In this document: piece after piece, positions 57,145 through 64,000 of the stretch | Position numbering within the stretch: position 1 is the first letter of the stretch | How the letters are laid out: each line of letters starts with the position of its first letter | NCBI GenBank assembly: GCA_002256345.1 | Contig: NKIY01000004.1 | Span: 141,876-205,875 of the forward strand | Direction: 5' to 3' | Origin: Bradyrhizobiaceae bacterium PARB1 | GTDB lineage: Bacteria > Pseudomonadota > Alphaproteobacteria > Rhizobiales > Xanthobacteraceae | DNA length: 64,000 nt | Notes under the pieces: model-generated | Told to the model about the DNA's origin: nothing | The model's input: only the letters and a program-made list of their open reading frames with translations | The model's database searches: none | Translations under genes and position numbers: made by a program

Positions 57145-57174
57145 TCGCATCGCGGCCGGCTCTGCTGCGATGTA

Positions 57175-57702
57175 CTATTTCGTCAGCTCGACCACCCGGT
57201 TCAACGCTGTCGGAAACCCCTTCAGCGAAACCTTCAGCGCGACGGGTTGCGCGGAATTGATGGCGGTGGCGCCGATATTGAGTGCCGTGCCGGTTTTCAT
57301 CTTCGCCACTTGCGCCGCATCGAGCCCCATGGGCACCAGGCATCCCTGCGGCACGCAGGTGGAGAATGCCAGCGCCCCGACCGGAGCCTCGTCGAGCTTG
57401 AGCGAGACGCCTTTGGCCAGCGCGAGACCGAACGGCATCAGCAACGCACCTTCCAGCTTGCCGCCGGTGACATTGCGAAGCTCCACCGTCAGAACGCTCT
57501 GATTGTTTTGCGTATTGGTCTGCACCTGCCGCATCACGCAAGCCGTGGTGTTGTCCTGCGACTGACAGGCGACGACCCAGTCCTGGAAGGTCTCGACCAG
57601 CGAACCCGCCCCACCCGGAAGCGGCGCCGCGACGGCGAGGCCCGCGAAAGCGAGCGTGACAGCGAAGGCAGCGGCGCCTGCGTGAAACTTCGAGATCATC
57701 AT
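57175..57702 (-). CDS. ialB: Invasion-associated locus B (IalB) family protein
   Basis: This 175-residue secreted protein has a signal peptide ending '[12 protein letters not shown]', then '[11 protein letters not shown]' (the WxVxC IalB motif, about residue 43), 'TACVMRQVQ' and '[10 protein letters not shown]' near 115. The conserved cysteines likely form disulfides. IalB was named in Bartonella, where it aids red-cell invasion; in free-living relatives its role is unclear. It starts two bases after the stop of the giant adhesin, so it is likely cotranscribed. Confidence 0.9.
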   Translation of the reverse strand: MMISKFHAGAAAFAVTLAFAGLAVAAPLPGGAGSLVETFQDWVVACQSQDNTTACVMRQVQTNTQNNQSVLTVELRNVTGGKLEGALLMPFGLALAKGVSLKLDEAPVGALAFSTCVPQGCLVPMGLDAAQVAKMKTGTALNIGATAINSAQPVALKVSLKGFPTALNRVVELTK

Positions 57703-57704
57703 CG

Positions 57705-60700
57705 TCAATTCGCTTCTTCTTCCTGCGTGCCGCGATTGGCCGGCGCATTGCCGGTGTCGTTGCGGTTACCCGGGCCGCCGAGATCGATCAGTTGCGGCTG
57801 CGCGAAGGCGTCTGTGGCTGTGACCACGAACGACTGCCGCACCACGCCGCCGATACCGGCGATGACACTGGTGCCGGTATTGATTGTATTGGGCGGCGGC
57901 AGCACTGGTGCGACGGAGGCGTTGATATCGGCCGTCGTGGTCGTCGTGGTCGAGGCCAGCGTGTAGTTGCCTGCGTCGAGACCGCCGAGCGACAGGCCCG
58001 CGATGTTGACCCGCTTGCCGGTGCCGGAATTGGAGTCGACAAAGGTGCCGATGCCGGTGGCGACTCGCAGCAGGTCTCCTGCCACCATGCCGTTGAAGAC
58101 GGCGCCCGAAGTGACCAGCGTCGCGTTCGTGCTGCCGTCATAGGGCTTGCTCAGCGCGGTGACGCCGGAGATCGAAGCGATCACGGCTCTGGCGATATCC
58201 GCCGTGGTCGTGGTGCCGCCCGGCGCCAATGTGTAGTTCGACGCATCCGCACCGATGAGGCCGCCGTTCAGCGTCACCATCTTGCCGGTGCCGGCATTCT
58301 TGTCGGCAAAGCTCGCCCCCGCCGAAACGAATGACACGTTGTCGCCGCCCAGCACACCATTCAGCGTGCCGGCATTGAGGATCGCCGCGGCGGTGGTGCC
58401 GTCATAGGTTCTGTTCGCCACCGTGAAGCCGGACAGCGTCAGCACTGCTTTGGCGATATCGACGACGTATGTGCCGCCGGCCAGTGTGTAGTTCGACGCG
58501 AGCCCCGAGCCGTTGCCGAGCGCGAGCGTGCCGAGCGAGAAGCTGCGGCCGGAGCCTGCGTCCTTGCTGCTCAATTGGCCGCTGCCGGTCAGCATCAGCG
58601 TCTCGCCGCTGACGAGATTGCCGAGCGCCAGCACATTTGCCGCGACATCGGTGCTGCCGTCATAGACGCGCCCGCCGGACAGCGACAGCACGCGTTGCAC
58701 GATATTGGCCGTCGTCGATGCCGTGGTCGTGGACAGCGTGTAGTTGCCCGCATCCGTGCCGCCCAACGTCAGCCCGCTGATGCCCACGGTCAGGCCGTTG
58801 CCGACATCCTTGCCGGAGAACGCGCCGGTGCCCGCGGCCACGGTGAGCACATCGCCGGACAGCTTGCCATTGAATACAGCGCCGGAGGTCACCAGCGCCG
58901 CATCCGTGGTGCCGTCATAGGTCTTGTTGCCGGCGGTGATGCCGGCGATGGAGGTGATGATCGCCTTGGCGATATCCACCGTCGTCGACGCCGTGGTGGT
59001 GGACAGCGTGTAGTTGCCCGCATCCGTGCCGCCAAGCATGAGCCCGGTGATATCGACCGTCTTGCCAGTGCCGGCATTCTTGTCACGGAGTGCGCCCGAC
59101 GCCGTCGCCACCGTCAGCACGTCGCCGCTGATCTTGCCGGAGAAACCCGCACCGGCCGTCACCAACGCGACGTCCGTGGTGCCGTCATAGGTCCTGTTGG
59201 TCGCCGTGATGCCGGTGATGGAGGTGATGACGGCCTTGGCGATATCCGCCGTCGTCGCGGCCGTGGTCGTGGACAGCGTGTAGTTGCCCGCATCCGTGCC
59301 GCCGAGCGTGAGCCCGGTGATGTTGACCGTCTTTCCGGTGCCGGCGCCCTTGTCGAGGAATGCGCCTGCCCCTGTCGCCACCGTCAGCACGTCGCCGCTG
59401 ATCTTGCCATTGAACACGGCGCCAGACGTCACCAGCGTCGCCGCGTCGGTACCGTCATAGGTCCTGTTGCTCGCAGTGATGCCGGAGATCGAGGTGATGA
59501 TCGCCTTGGCGATATCCGCCGTCGTCGCGGCCGTGGTCGAGGACAGCGTATAGTTGCCCGCATCGGTGCCGCCGAGCGTGAGGCCGCTGATATTCACCGT
59601 CTTGCCGGTGCCGGCATTCTTGTTGTCGAATGCGCCCGACGAGGTCGCCACCGTCAGCACGTCACCGGCAACCTTGCCGTTGAACGTGGCGCCGGTCAGC
59701 ACCAGCGTCGCCGCGTCGGTGCCGTCATAGGTCTTGTTGCCGGCGGTGATGCCGGAGATCGAGGTGATCACAGCTTTGGCGATGTCAGCCGTGGTCGAGG
59801 CCGTAGAACTCGACAGCGTGTAATTGCCGGCGTCAGCGCCGGTGAGGCTGAGCCCGGAGATTGTCACGGTCTTGTTCGATCCGGCATTGGCGTCAGAGAA
59901 CAGGCCGGAGAACCCAGCGCCGAGGGTGAGCGCATCGCCCTGTGCCATGCCGTTCAAGACCACGCCGGACGCATCGAGTGTCACTGCGGTCGAGCCATCA
60001 TAGGTCTTGTTGCCGGCGACAATGCCGGAGACCGAGGTGATGACCGCCTTGGTGATATCGATGCTCTGCGTGCCGCCGGTCAGAGTGTAGTTCGACGCGA
60101 GGCCTGTGCCGTTGCCGAGCGCCAGCGTGCCGATCCCGAAGCCGAGACCGGTGCCGACATTCTTGCTGGCAAGCTCGCCGAAACCCGACAAGGTCAGCGT
60201 CTCGCCATTGGCAAGGTTGGAGAGCGTCAGGTTGCCGGAGGCGACATTGGTCGTGCCGTTATAGGTCTGGTTGCCCGAGAGATTGACGATCCGCTGGTTG
60301 ACGGTCAGCGCGCCCGATCCGTAATCGATATAGTAGTCGGAAGCCGTGCCCACGGCATAGGTGAGCGCCAGCACACCAGTGGCGCCATAGCCATAGGTGC
60401 CCGCATTGGTGGTGGCGCCGATGGCGCTGCCCCAGGCGACGGAGACATTGCCCGCATCGATCCCGCCCACCGTGATGCCGGACGTGCTGGTGATGCCGTC
60501 GCCATAGGTGGTGGAGGTGTTGCCGGAGAGGACGACATAATAGGAGATGAGCGGATCGGTGGTCAGCGCCCGCAGCACCGGCGTCCCGCCGGTCTTCAGC
60601 GTCCCCCAGACGGAGGAATAATCCCAGCCGGCATTGATGAAAGTGGTCGGATTGTTCATCTGGGCCGTGGTCAGCCCGGTGACGTTGCCGGACTGTCCGT

Positions 60701-63700
60701 AGTTGTCGCTACCGATGCCGACGCCTGACCCGCTGGTCTGCGTGTCCCAGTAGGACTGCGTGATCGTGCCGTAAACGTTATCCCCGGCGAGGCCGCCCAC
60801 GGCGGTGGAGCCCGAGACGGCGCCGGTGGCGTAGGCCTGCGTGATCGTGCCGCCGTTGTTGGCTCCGACGAGGCCGCCCACGGCGGAAGAACCCGAGACG
60901 GCGCCGGTGGCGTAGGACCGCGTGATCGTGCCTTGGGAGTTGATCCCGACGAGGCCGCCCACGGCGGAAGAACCCGAGACGGCGCCGGTGGCGTAGGACT
61001 GCGTGACCGTGCCGCCCCAGTTGATCCCGACGAGGCCGCCCACGGCGGTGGAGCCCGAGACGGTGCCGGTGGCGTAGGACTGCGTGACCGTGGCGCGGAG
61101 GCTGCTATTCAAGATAAACCCGACGAGGCCGCCCACTAAGGAGACGCCTGAGGCGGCGCCGGTGGCGTAGGACTGCGTGACCGTGCCGTCGCTGAACCCG
61201 ACGAGGCCGCCCACGTTGTTGTAGCCCTCAACGCTGCCACCGACGACGCCGATATCGCGCACCATGCCGGTGAGATAGCCGATCAGGCCGATATAGCTGT
61301 TGGCGCCCCCGCTGATCGTCAGGTTCGCGACACTATGTCCCAGCCCCTCCAGTGTGCCGCTGAATTGCTGAGTGCCGTACTGCTGCCCGGCAACGATGGC
61401 GTTGGTGTAGGTGACGCCCGACGCGTCGAGACCACCCGCCAGCGCGTAGCGTCCCGACAGACCGGATCCGTAGATCGCGACGCCGGCGTTGCCGACCGCT
61501 TCCTTGCCGTCGATCGCATCGAGCTGCGCCATCGTATAGACCAGCGTGTAAGCATTGCTGTTGATCGAGAGCTTGCCGCCGGCGTCCGACGTGATCGGCT
61601 GGCCGTTGCCGTCGAGATAGGTGACGCTGCCGTTGAAGCCCGTGCCCGTGAGGCCGAACGACAGGTTCGCCAGTGAACTCGCATCATAGGCCAGCGCGAC
61701 GCTGCCCGCGGCATTGACATTGATCGGCGCGTTGATGGCGAGCGCGCCTTCGGAGAGCAGGCCGAGGCCCTGCCCGCTTGCGACCGTGATCGGCGCATTG
61801 ACGATGATCGGCGAGCAGGCGCAGCTCTCGATCGCCAGCACGCCGTTGATGGCGGGCGTCTGGTCGATGGTGAAGCTGGCGCCAGAGGCGGACAGGCCGA
61901 GCCCGACCGAGCCATCGATCGCGGCGATCGCGGCCGCGTCGTTGCCGGCCGCGGTCGCCAGCGCGGCGGCGTTCTGCGCGCGCGCTTCGGTGGCGTTCTG
62001 CGGCGCCTGCGAGAACAGCGTCGCGGCCGTGTTGACGGTCAGCGCGTTGCCGTAGAGGTTCAAGCCGGTCTGAACAGAGCTTCCCGACGCCGTCCTCAGC
62101 GTCGCCGCCGCCGGCGCGGAGCCGGTCGTGAAGGCAAGCAGGTTCTGGCCGTTGTTGATCGGGAGTACCGGGGAGCCGCCGGAGGAAACCGTCGGCGCGC
62201 CGATCGGCGTCACGATGTAGTAGTAACCGTTGGCGCCGGTGGTCGCCTGGCCGATGCGGCTTCCGTCGGCGTTGAGCGCGATGGTCACCGCGCCTGCCGC
62301 GCCGGAGGCCAGCGGCGTCGCGCCGCCGTCGCTGTAGGCGAAGCCCGACACCACCTGCACGCCGTTCGGGAAGAAGCTCGTGAGGTAGGGATAGAGCCCG
62401 TCCGCGCCCCCCGAGAAAACGGAGCCGAGCTGCGTGGAGGCCGAGAAGTGGGTAGTTTCCAAGACCGGATCTAGCCCCTGCAATTGCCGCGTGGTCAGCC
62501 CGGTGACGCTGCCGGCAAGGCCGACCTCGTCGACACCGACGCCAACGCCCAACCCACTGGTCTGCGTGTCCCAATAGGCCTGCGTGATCCCGCCCATGTT
62601 GTACCCGCCAAGGCCGCCCACTTCGGAGGCGCCCGAGACGGCGCCGGTGGCGAAGGACTGCGTAACCGTGCCGAGGGCGTGGTTTATCCCGAAGAGGCCG
62701 CCCACGTTGGTGGAGCCCGTGACGGCGCCGGTGGCGTAGGACTGCGTGAGCGTGCCGTAGTTGCACCCGACGAGGCCGCCTACGTAGTCGGAGCCCGAGA
62801 CGGCGCCGGTGGCGTAGGACTGCGTGATCCCGGCTGCTTCCTCATTGTACCCGACGAGGCCGCCCACGTTGCTGGAGCCCGAGACGGTGCCGGTGGCGTA
62901 GGCCTGCGTGATCCTGGCATGGTTGCCGTTATACCCGACGAGGCCGCCCACCTTGTCGGAGCCCGAGACGGCGCCGGTGGCGTAGGAAGAATCGATGCTA
63001 CCGGAATTCCAGCCGACAAGGCCGCCGACGTAATAGCCGGTTCCCGTCACCGCGACGGCGGCGCCGGAGGCGGTGATCGTGCCGGCGTTGTGTCCAGCGA
63101 GCCCGGCTACGGCGTTGGAGCCGGCCAGCGTGCCGGAGACATGCACATTGCTGACCGTACCACCGTTCTCGACGACGAGAACGCCGCCGGCCCCAACACC
63201 GGTCATGGTGGCATCGAACAGGTTGAGATTTTTAACCGTGCCGCCAGAGGCGATCGTATTGAACAGGCCGATATTGCCGGCCGATAGCATGGTGAGCCCC
63301 GAGATCGTATGACCGCTGCCATCGAGCGTGCCGCCGAAGCTGGCCAGCGACTTGAAGCCCGCGCCGCTATTCCAGGCCGCGGTGCCCGACGCGTCGATAT
63401 CATTGGCGAGCGTCCAGTAGGCGGCGAGCGACGAACTCAGCCCCTGCAGGCCATAGACATCCGTCAGCAGATAGGGCGTTGCGCTGGTGCCGTCACCGCC
63501 GGTGACGCGCAGGAACGAGCCGCCATTGAGCTGGAAATCCCTGGCGTAGAAGCTCGGCAGCGTCGCCGCAGTCTGCTGCCAGCTTCCGCTGTTGAGCACG
63601 AATGTGCCGAGCGAGATGCCGGCTGTCGCCGTGATCGTGCCCGGCGCATTGATGGTGAGGCCGCCGGAGGCCGCGGTGATGGCCGCATTGATGGCGATGT

Positions 63701-64000
63701 TGTTGTGCGCCGTCAGCGTCAGGACGTAAGGCGACGTCCAGCTCATTGCTGCATTGATGGCGATGTTGCCTAGCTCACTACCGGCTGCCGGCGTCTGGAT
63801 AATCAAATTACCGGTAGCAAGACCGGATAGATAGCCACCCACATTGCCGGCATTGATTTCGATATCCGTTGGATCGATCAGCCAGGTGCCGCCCAGGCTA
63901 TCGACCTTCAGATCCTTGTCGATGCTGACTTTCGCGGCCGAGGTCTCGACGAATTTCGCCTTCAGCTTGCCCGCGGCCTTGACCTCGCCATGCTGCATGT
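57705..64000 (-). CDS. Giant repeat-rich filamentous adhesin (partial; GLUG, MBG and YDG repeats)
   Basis: Over 2090 residues are visible, and the frame remains open at the right edge; the ATG at 63998 is internal, so the N-terminus is missing. Repeats in order: two GLUG arrays ('VGGLVG...[13 protein letters not shown]'), each ending 'YWDTQTSG', separated by an 'LDAxD'-type linker; then nine Y(D/N)G/MBG-type units ('[28 protein letters not shown]') down to a short C-terminus ending 'TQEEEAN'. Beta-helix passenger style with no visible barrel suggests a TpsA-like surface protein exported by a partner or the outer-membrane route; the N-terminal TPS domain is beyond the window. Confidence 0.9.
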   Translation of the reverse strand, partial: MQHGEVKAAGKLKAKFVETSAAKVSIDKDLKVDSLGGTWLIDPTDIEINAGNVGGYLSGLATGNLIIQTPAAGSELGNIAINAAMSWTSPYVLTLTAHNNIAINAAITAASGGLTINAPGTITATAGISLGTFVLNSGSWQQTAATLPSFYARDFQLNGGSFLRVTGGDGTSATPYLLTDVYGLQGLSSSLAAYWTLANDIDASGTAAWNSGAGFKSLASFGGTLDGSGHTISGLTMLSAGNIGLFNTIASGGTVKNLNLFDATMTGVGAGGVLVVENGGTVSNVHVSGTLAGSNAVAGLAGHNAGTITASGAAVAVTGTGYYVGGLVGWNSGSIDSSYATGAVSGSDKVGGLVGYNGNHARITQAYATGTVSGSSNVGGLVGYNEEAAGITQSYATGAVSGSDYVGGLVGCNYGTLTQSYATGAVTGSTNVGGLFGINHALGTVTQSFATGAVSGASEVGGLGGYNMGGITQAYWDTQTSGLGVGVGVDEVGLAGSVTGLTTRQLQGLDPVLETTHFSASTQLGSVFSGGADGLYPYLTSFFPNGVQVVSGFAYSDGGATPLASGAAGAVTIALNADGSRIGQATTGANGYYYIVTPIGAPTVSSGGSPVLPINNGQNLLAFTTGSAPAAATLRTASGSSVQTGLNLYGNALTVNTAATLFSQAPQNATEARAQNAAALATAAGNDAAAIAAIDGSVGLGLSASGASFTIDQTPAINGVLAIESCACSPIIVNAPITVASGQGLGLLSEGALAINAPINVNAAGSVALAYDASSLANLSFGLTGTGFNGSVTYLDGNGQPITSDAGGKLSINSNAYTLVYTMAQLDAIDGKEAVGNAGVAIYGSGLSGRYALAGGLDASGVTYTNAIVAGQQYGTQQFSGTLEGLGHSVANLTISGGANSYIGLIGYLTGMVRDIGVVGGSVEGYNNVGGLVGFSDGTVTQSYATGAASGVSLVGGLVGFILNSSLRATVTQSYATGTVSGSTAVGGLVGINWGGTVTQSYATGAVSGSSAVGGLVGINSQGTITRSYATGAVSGSSAVGGLVGANNGGTITQAYATGAVSGSTAVGGLAGDNVYGTITQSYWDTQTSGSGVGIGSDNYGQSGNVTGLTTAQMNNPTTFINAGWDYSSVWGTLKTGGTPVLRALTTDPLISYYVVLSGNTSTTYGDGITSTSGITVGGIDAGNVSVAWGSAIGATTNAGTYGYGATGVLALTYAVGTASDYYIDYGSGALTVNQRIVNLSGNQTYNGTTNVASGNLTLSNLANGETLTLSGFGELASKNVGTGLGFGIGTLALGNGTGLASNYTLTGGTQSIDITKAVITSVSGIVAGNKTYDGSTAVTLDASGVVLNGMAQGDALTLGAGFSGLFSDANAGSNKTVTISGLSLTGADAGNYTLSSSTASTTADIAKAVITSISGITAGNKTYDGTDAATLVLTGATFNGKVAGDVLTVATSSGAFDNKNAGTGKTVNISGLTLGGTDAGNYTLSSTTAATTADIAKAIITSISGITASNRTYDGTDAATLVTSGAVFNGKISGDVLTVATGAGAFLDKGAGTGKTVNITGLTLGGTDAGNYTLSTTTAATTADIAKAVITSITGITATNRTYDGTTDVALVTAGAGFSGKISGDVLTVATASGALRDKNAGTGKTVDITGLMLGGTDAGNYTLSTTTASTTVDIAKAIITSIAGITAGNKTYDGTTDAALVTSGAVFNGKLSGDVLTVAAGTGAFSGKDVGNGLTVGISGLTLGGTDAGNYTLSTTTASTTANIVQRVLSLSGGRVYDGSTDVAANVLALGNLVSGETLMLTGSGQLSSKDAGSGRSFSLGTLALGNGSGLASNYTLAGGTYVVDIAKAVLTLSGFTVANRTYDGTTAAAILNAGTLNGVLGGDNVSFVSAGASFADKNAGTGKMVTLNGGLIGADASNYTLAPGGTTTTADIARAVIASISGVTALSKPYDGSTNATLVTSGAVFNGMVAGDLLRVATGIGTFVDSNSGTGKRVNIAGLSLGGLDAGNYTLASTTTTTTADINASVAPVLPPPNTINTGTSVIAGIGGVVRQSFVVTATDAFAQPQLIDLGGPGNRNDTGNAPANRGTQEEEAN
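57920..60300 (-). repeat. YDG/MBG tandem repeat array (nine units, four of 270 bp each nearly identical)
   Basis: The TAT-G(A/G)C Y-D-G codons recur at 58136, 58398, 58658, 58911, 59181, 59451, 59721, 59994 and 60250. Four successive units from 58911 to 59721 are exactly 270 bases (90 codons) apart and nearly identical in DNA, suggesting recent duplication. Confidence 0.8.
60770..61215 (-). repeat. GLUG repeat array, downstream copy
   Basis: Blocks of 'VGGLVG...[12 protein letters not shown]' recur about every 81 bases (for example CCCACGGCGG at 60877, 60958 and 61039). The array ends in 'YWDTQTSG'. The DNA between units is nearly identical, so copy number may vary between strains. Confidence 0.75.
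62560..63035 (-). repeat. GLUG repeat array, upstream copy
   Basis: A second set of 'VGGLVG...[10 protein letters not shown]' units, also closed by 'YWDTQTSG', lies about 1.4 kb from the first array. The shared ending suggests the whole module was duplicated. Confidence 0.75.

Noticed and set aside
58575-60728. 717-codon plus-strand frame with internal repeats
   Set aside because: The repeats simply mirror the 270-base units of the adhesin on the opposite strand.

Overview
This GC-rich 64 kb window is chromosomal DNA from an alphaproteobacterium of the order Hyphomicrobiales. It most likely belongs to the Bradyrhizobium/Rhodopseudomonas/Afipia group (Nitrobacteraceae). The clues are a GcrA cell-cycle regulator, a PodJ-like polar factor, IalB and Alph_Pro_TM (TIGR02186) family proteins, an alphaproteobacterial-style pst/pho locus, a form II CO-dehydrogenase-type operon, and many dispersed palindromes of the kind seen in that family's intergenic regions. 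No rRNA, tRNA, CRISPR array, transposase or prophage gene was recognised. Assignments come from reading motifs by eye; no database search was run.

Left part (1-12.5 kb): the end of an ABC-transporter binding protein; a ligase-associated-type DEXH helicase with the phosphoesterase PdeM; a ureidoglycolate lyase divergent from an Nramp-type metal transporter; a TauE/SafE exporter with its TIGR02186 partner; a membrane-anchored ClpP-fold protein; and a large PodJ-like protein. From 12.5 to 19 kb a TetR regulator diverges from an NTF2-like gene, followed by a beta-oxidation set (acyl-CoA dehydrogenase, thiolase, fused hydratase/dehydrogenase).

Middle (19-31 kb): argD-argF; gcrA with a cluster of GANTC methylation sites upstream; then the complete phosphate regulon locus on the minus strand, transcribed phoR, pstS, pstC, pstA, pstB, phoU, phoB, with a clear tandem Pho box before pstS. 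A flippase-like membrane protein is coupled to phoR. From 31 to 41 kb are an OmpA-like envelope protein with a small membrane partner, a polysaccharide deacetylase, a CBS-CBS-BON protein, an SDR oxidoreductase, a biuret-hydrolase-like cysteine hydrolase overlapping an NCS2-type permease, and a chemoreceptor.

Right part (41-64 kb): a 3-oxoacid CoA-transferase divergent from coxS-coxL-coxM (form II active-site motif and gene order); dadA-alr divergent from an Lrp-family regulator, which forms a D-alanine/L-alanine module; an ABC-F ATPase; an acetamidase/formamidase; a YgiQ-type radical SAM protein; a YeiH exporter divergent from a LysR regulator; and an IalB protein just downstream of a giant repeat-rich adhesin that runs off the right edge.

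Most of the window is ordinary metabolism and regulation. I did not find a clearly undescribed system. The best leads are the ClpP-like gene beside podJ, the paired AATAACGTTATT palindromes beside the Pho box, the hairpin in the argD leader, the GANTC cluster at gcrA, and the nucleotide-level tandem repeats of the adhesin.
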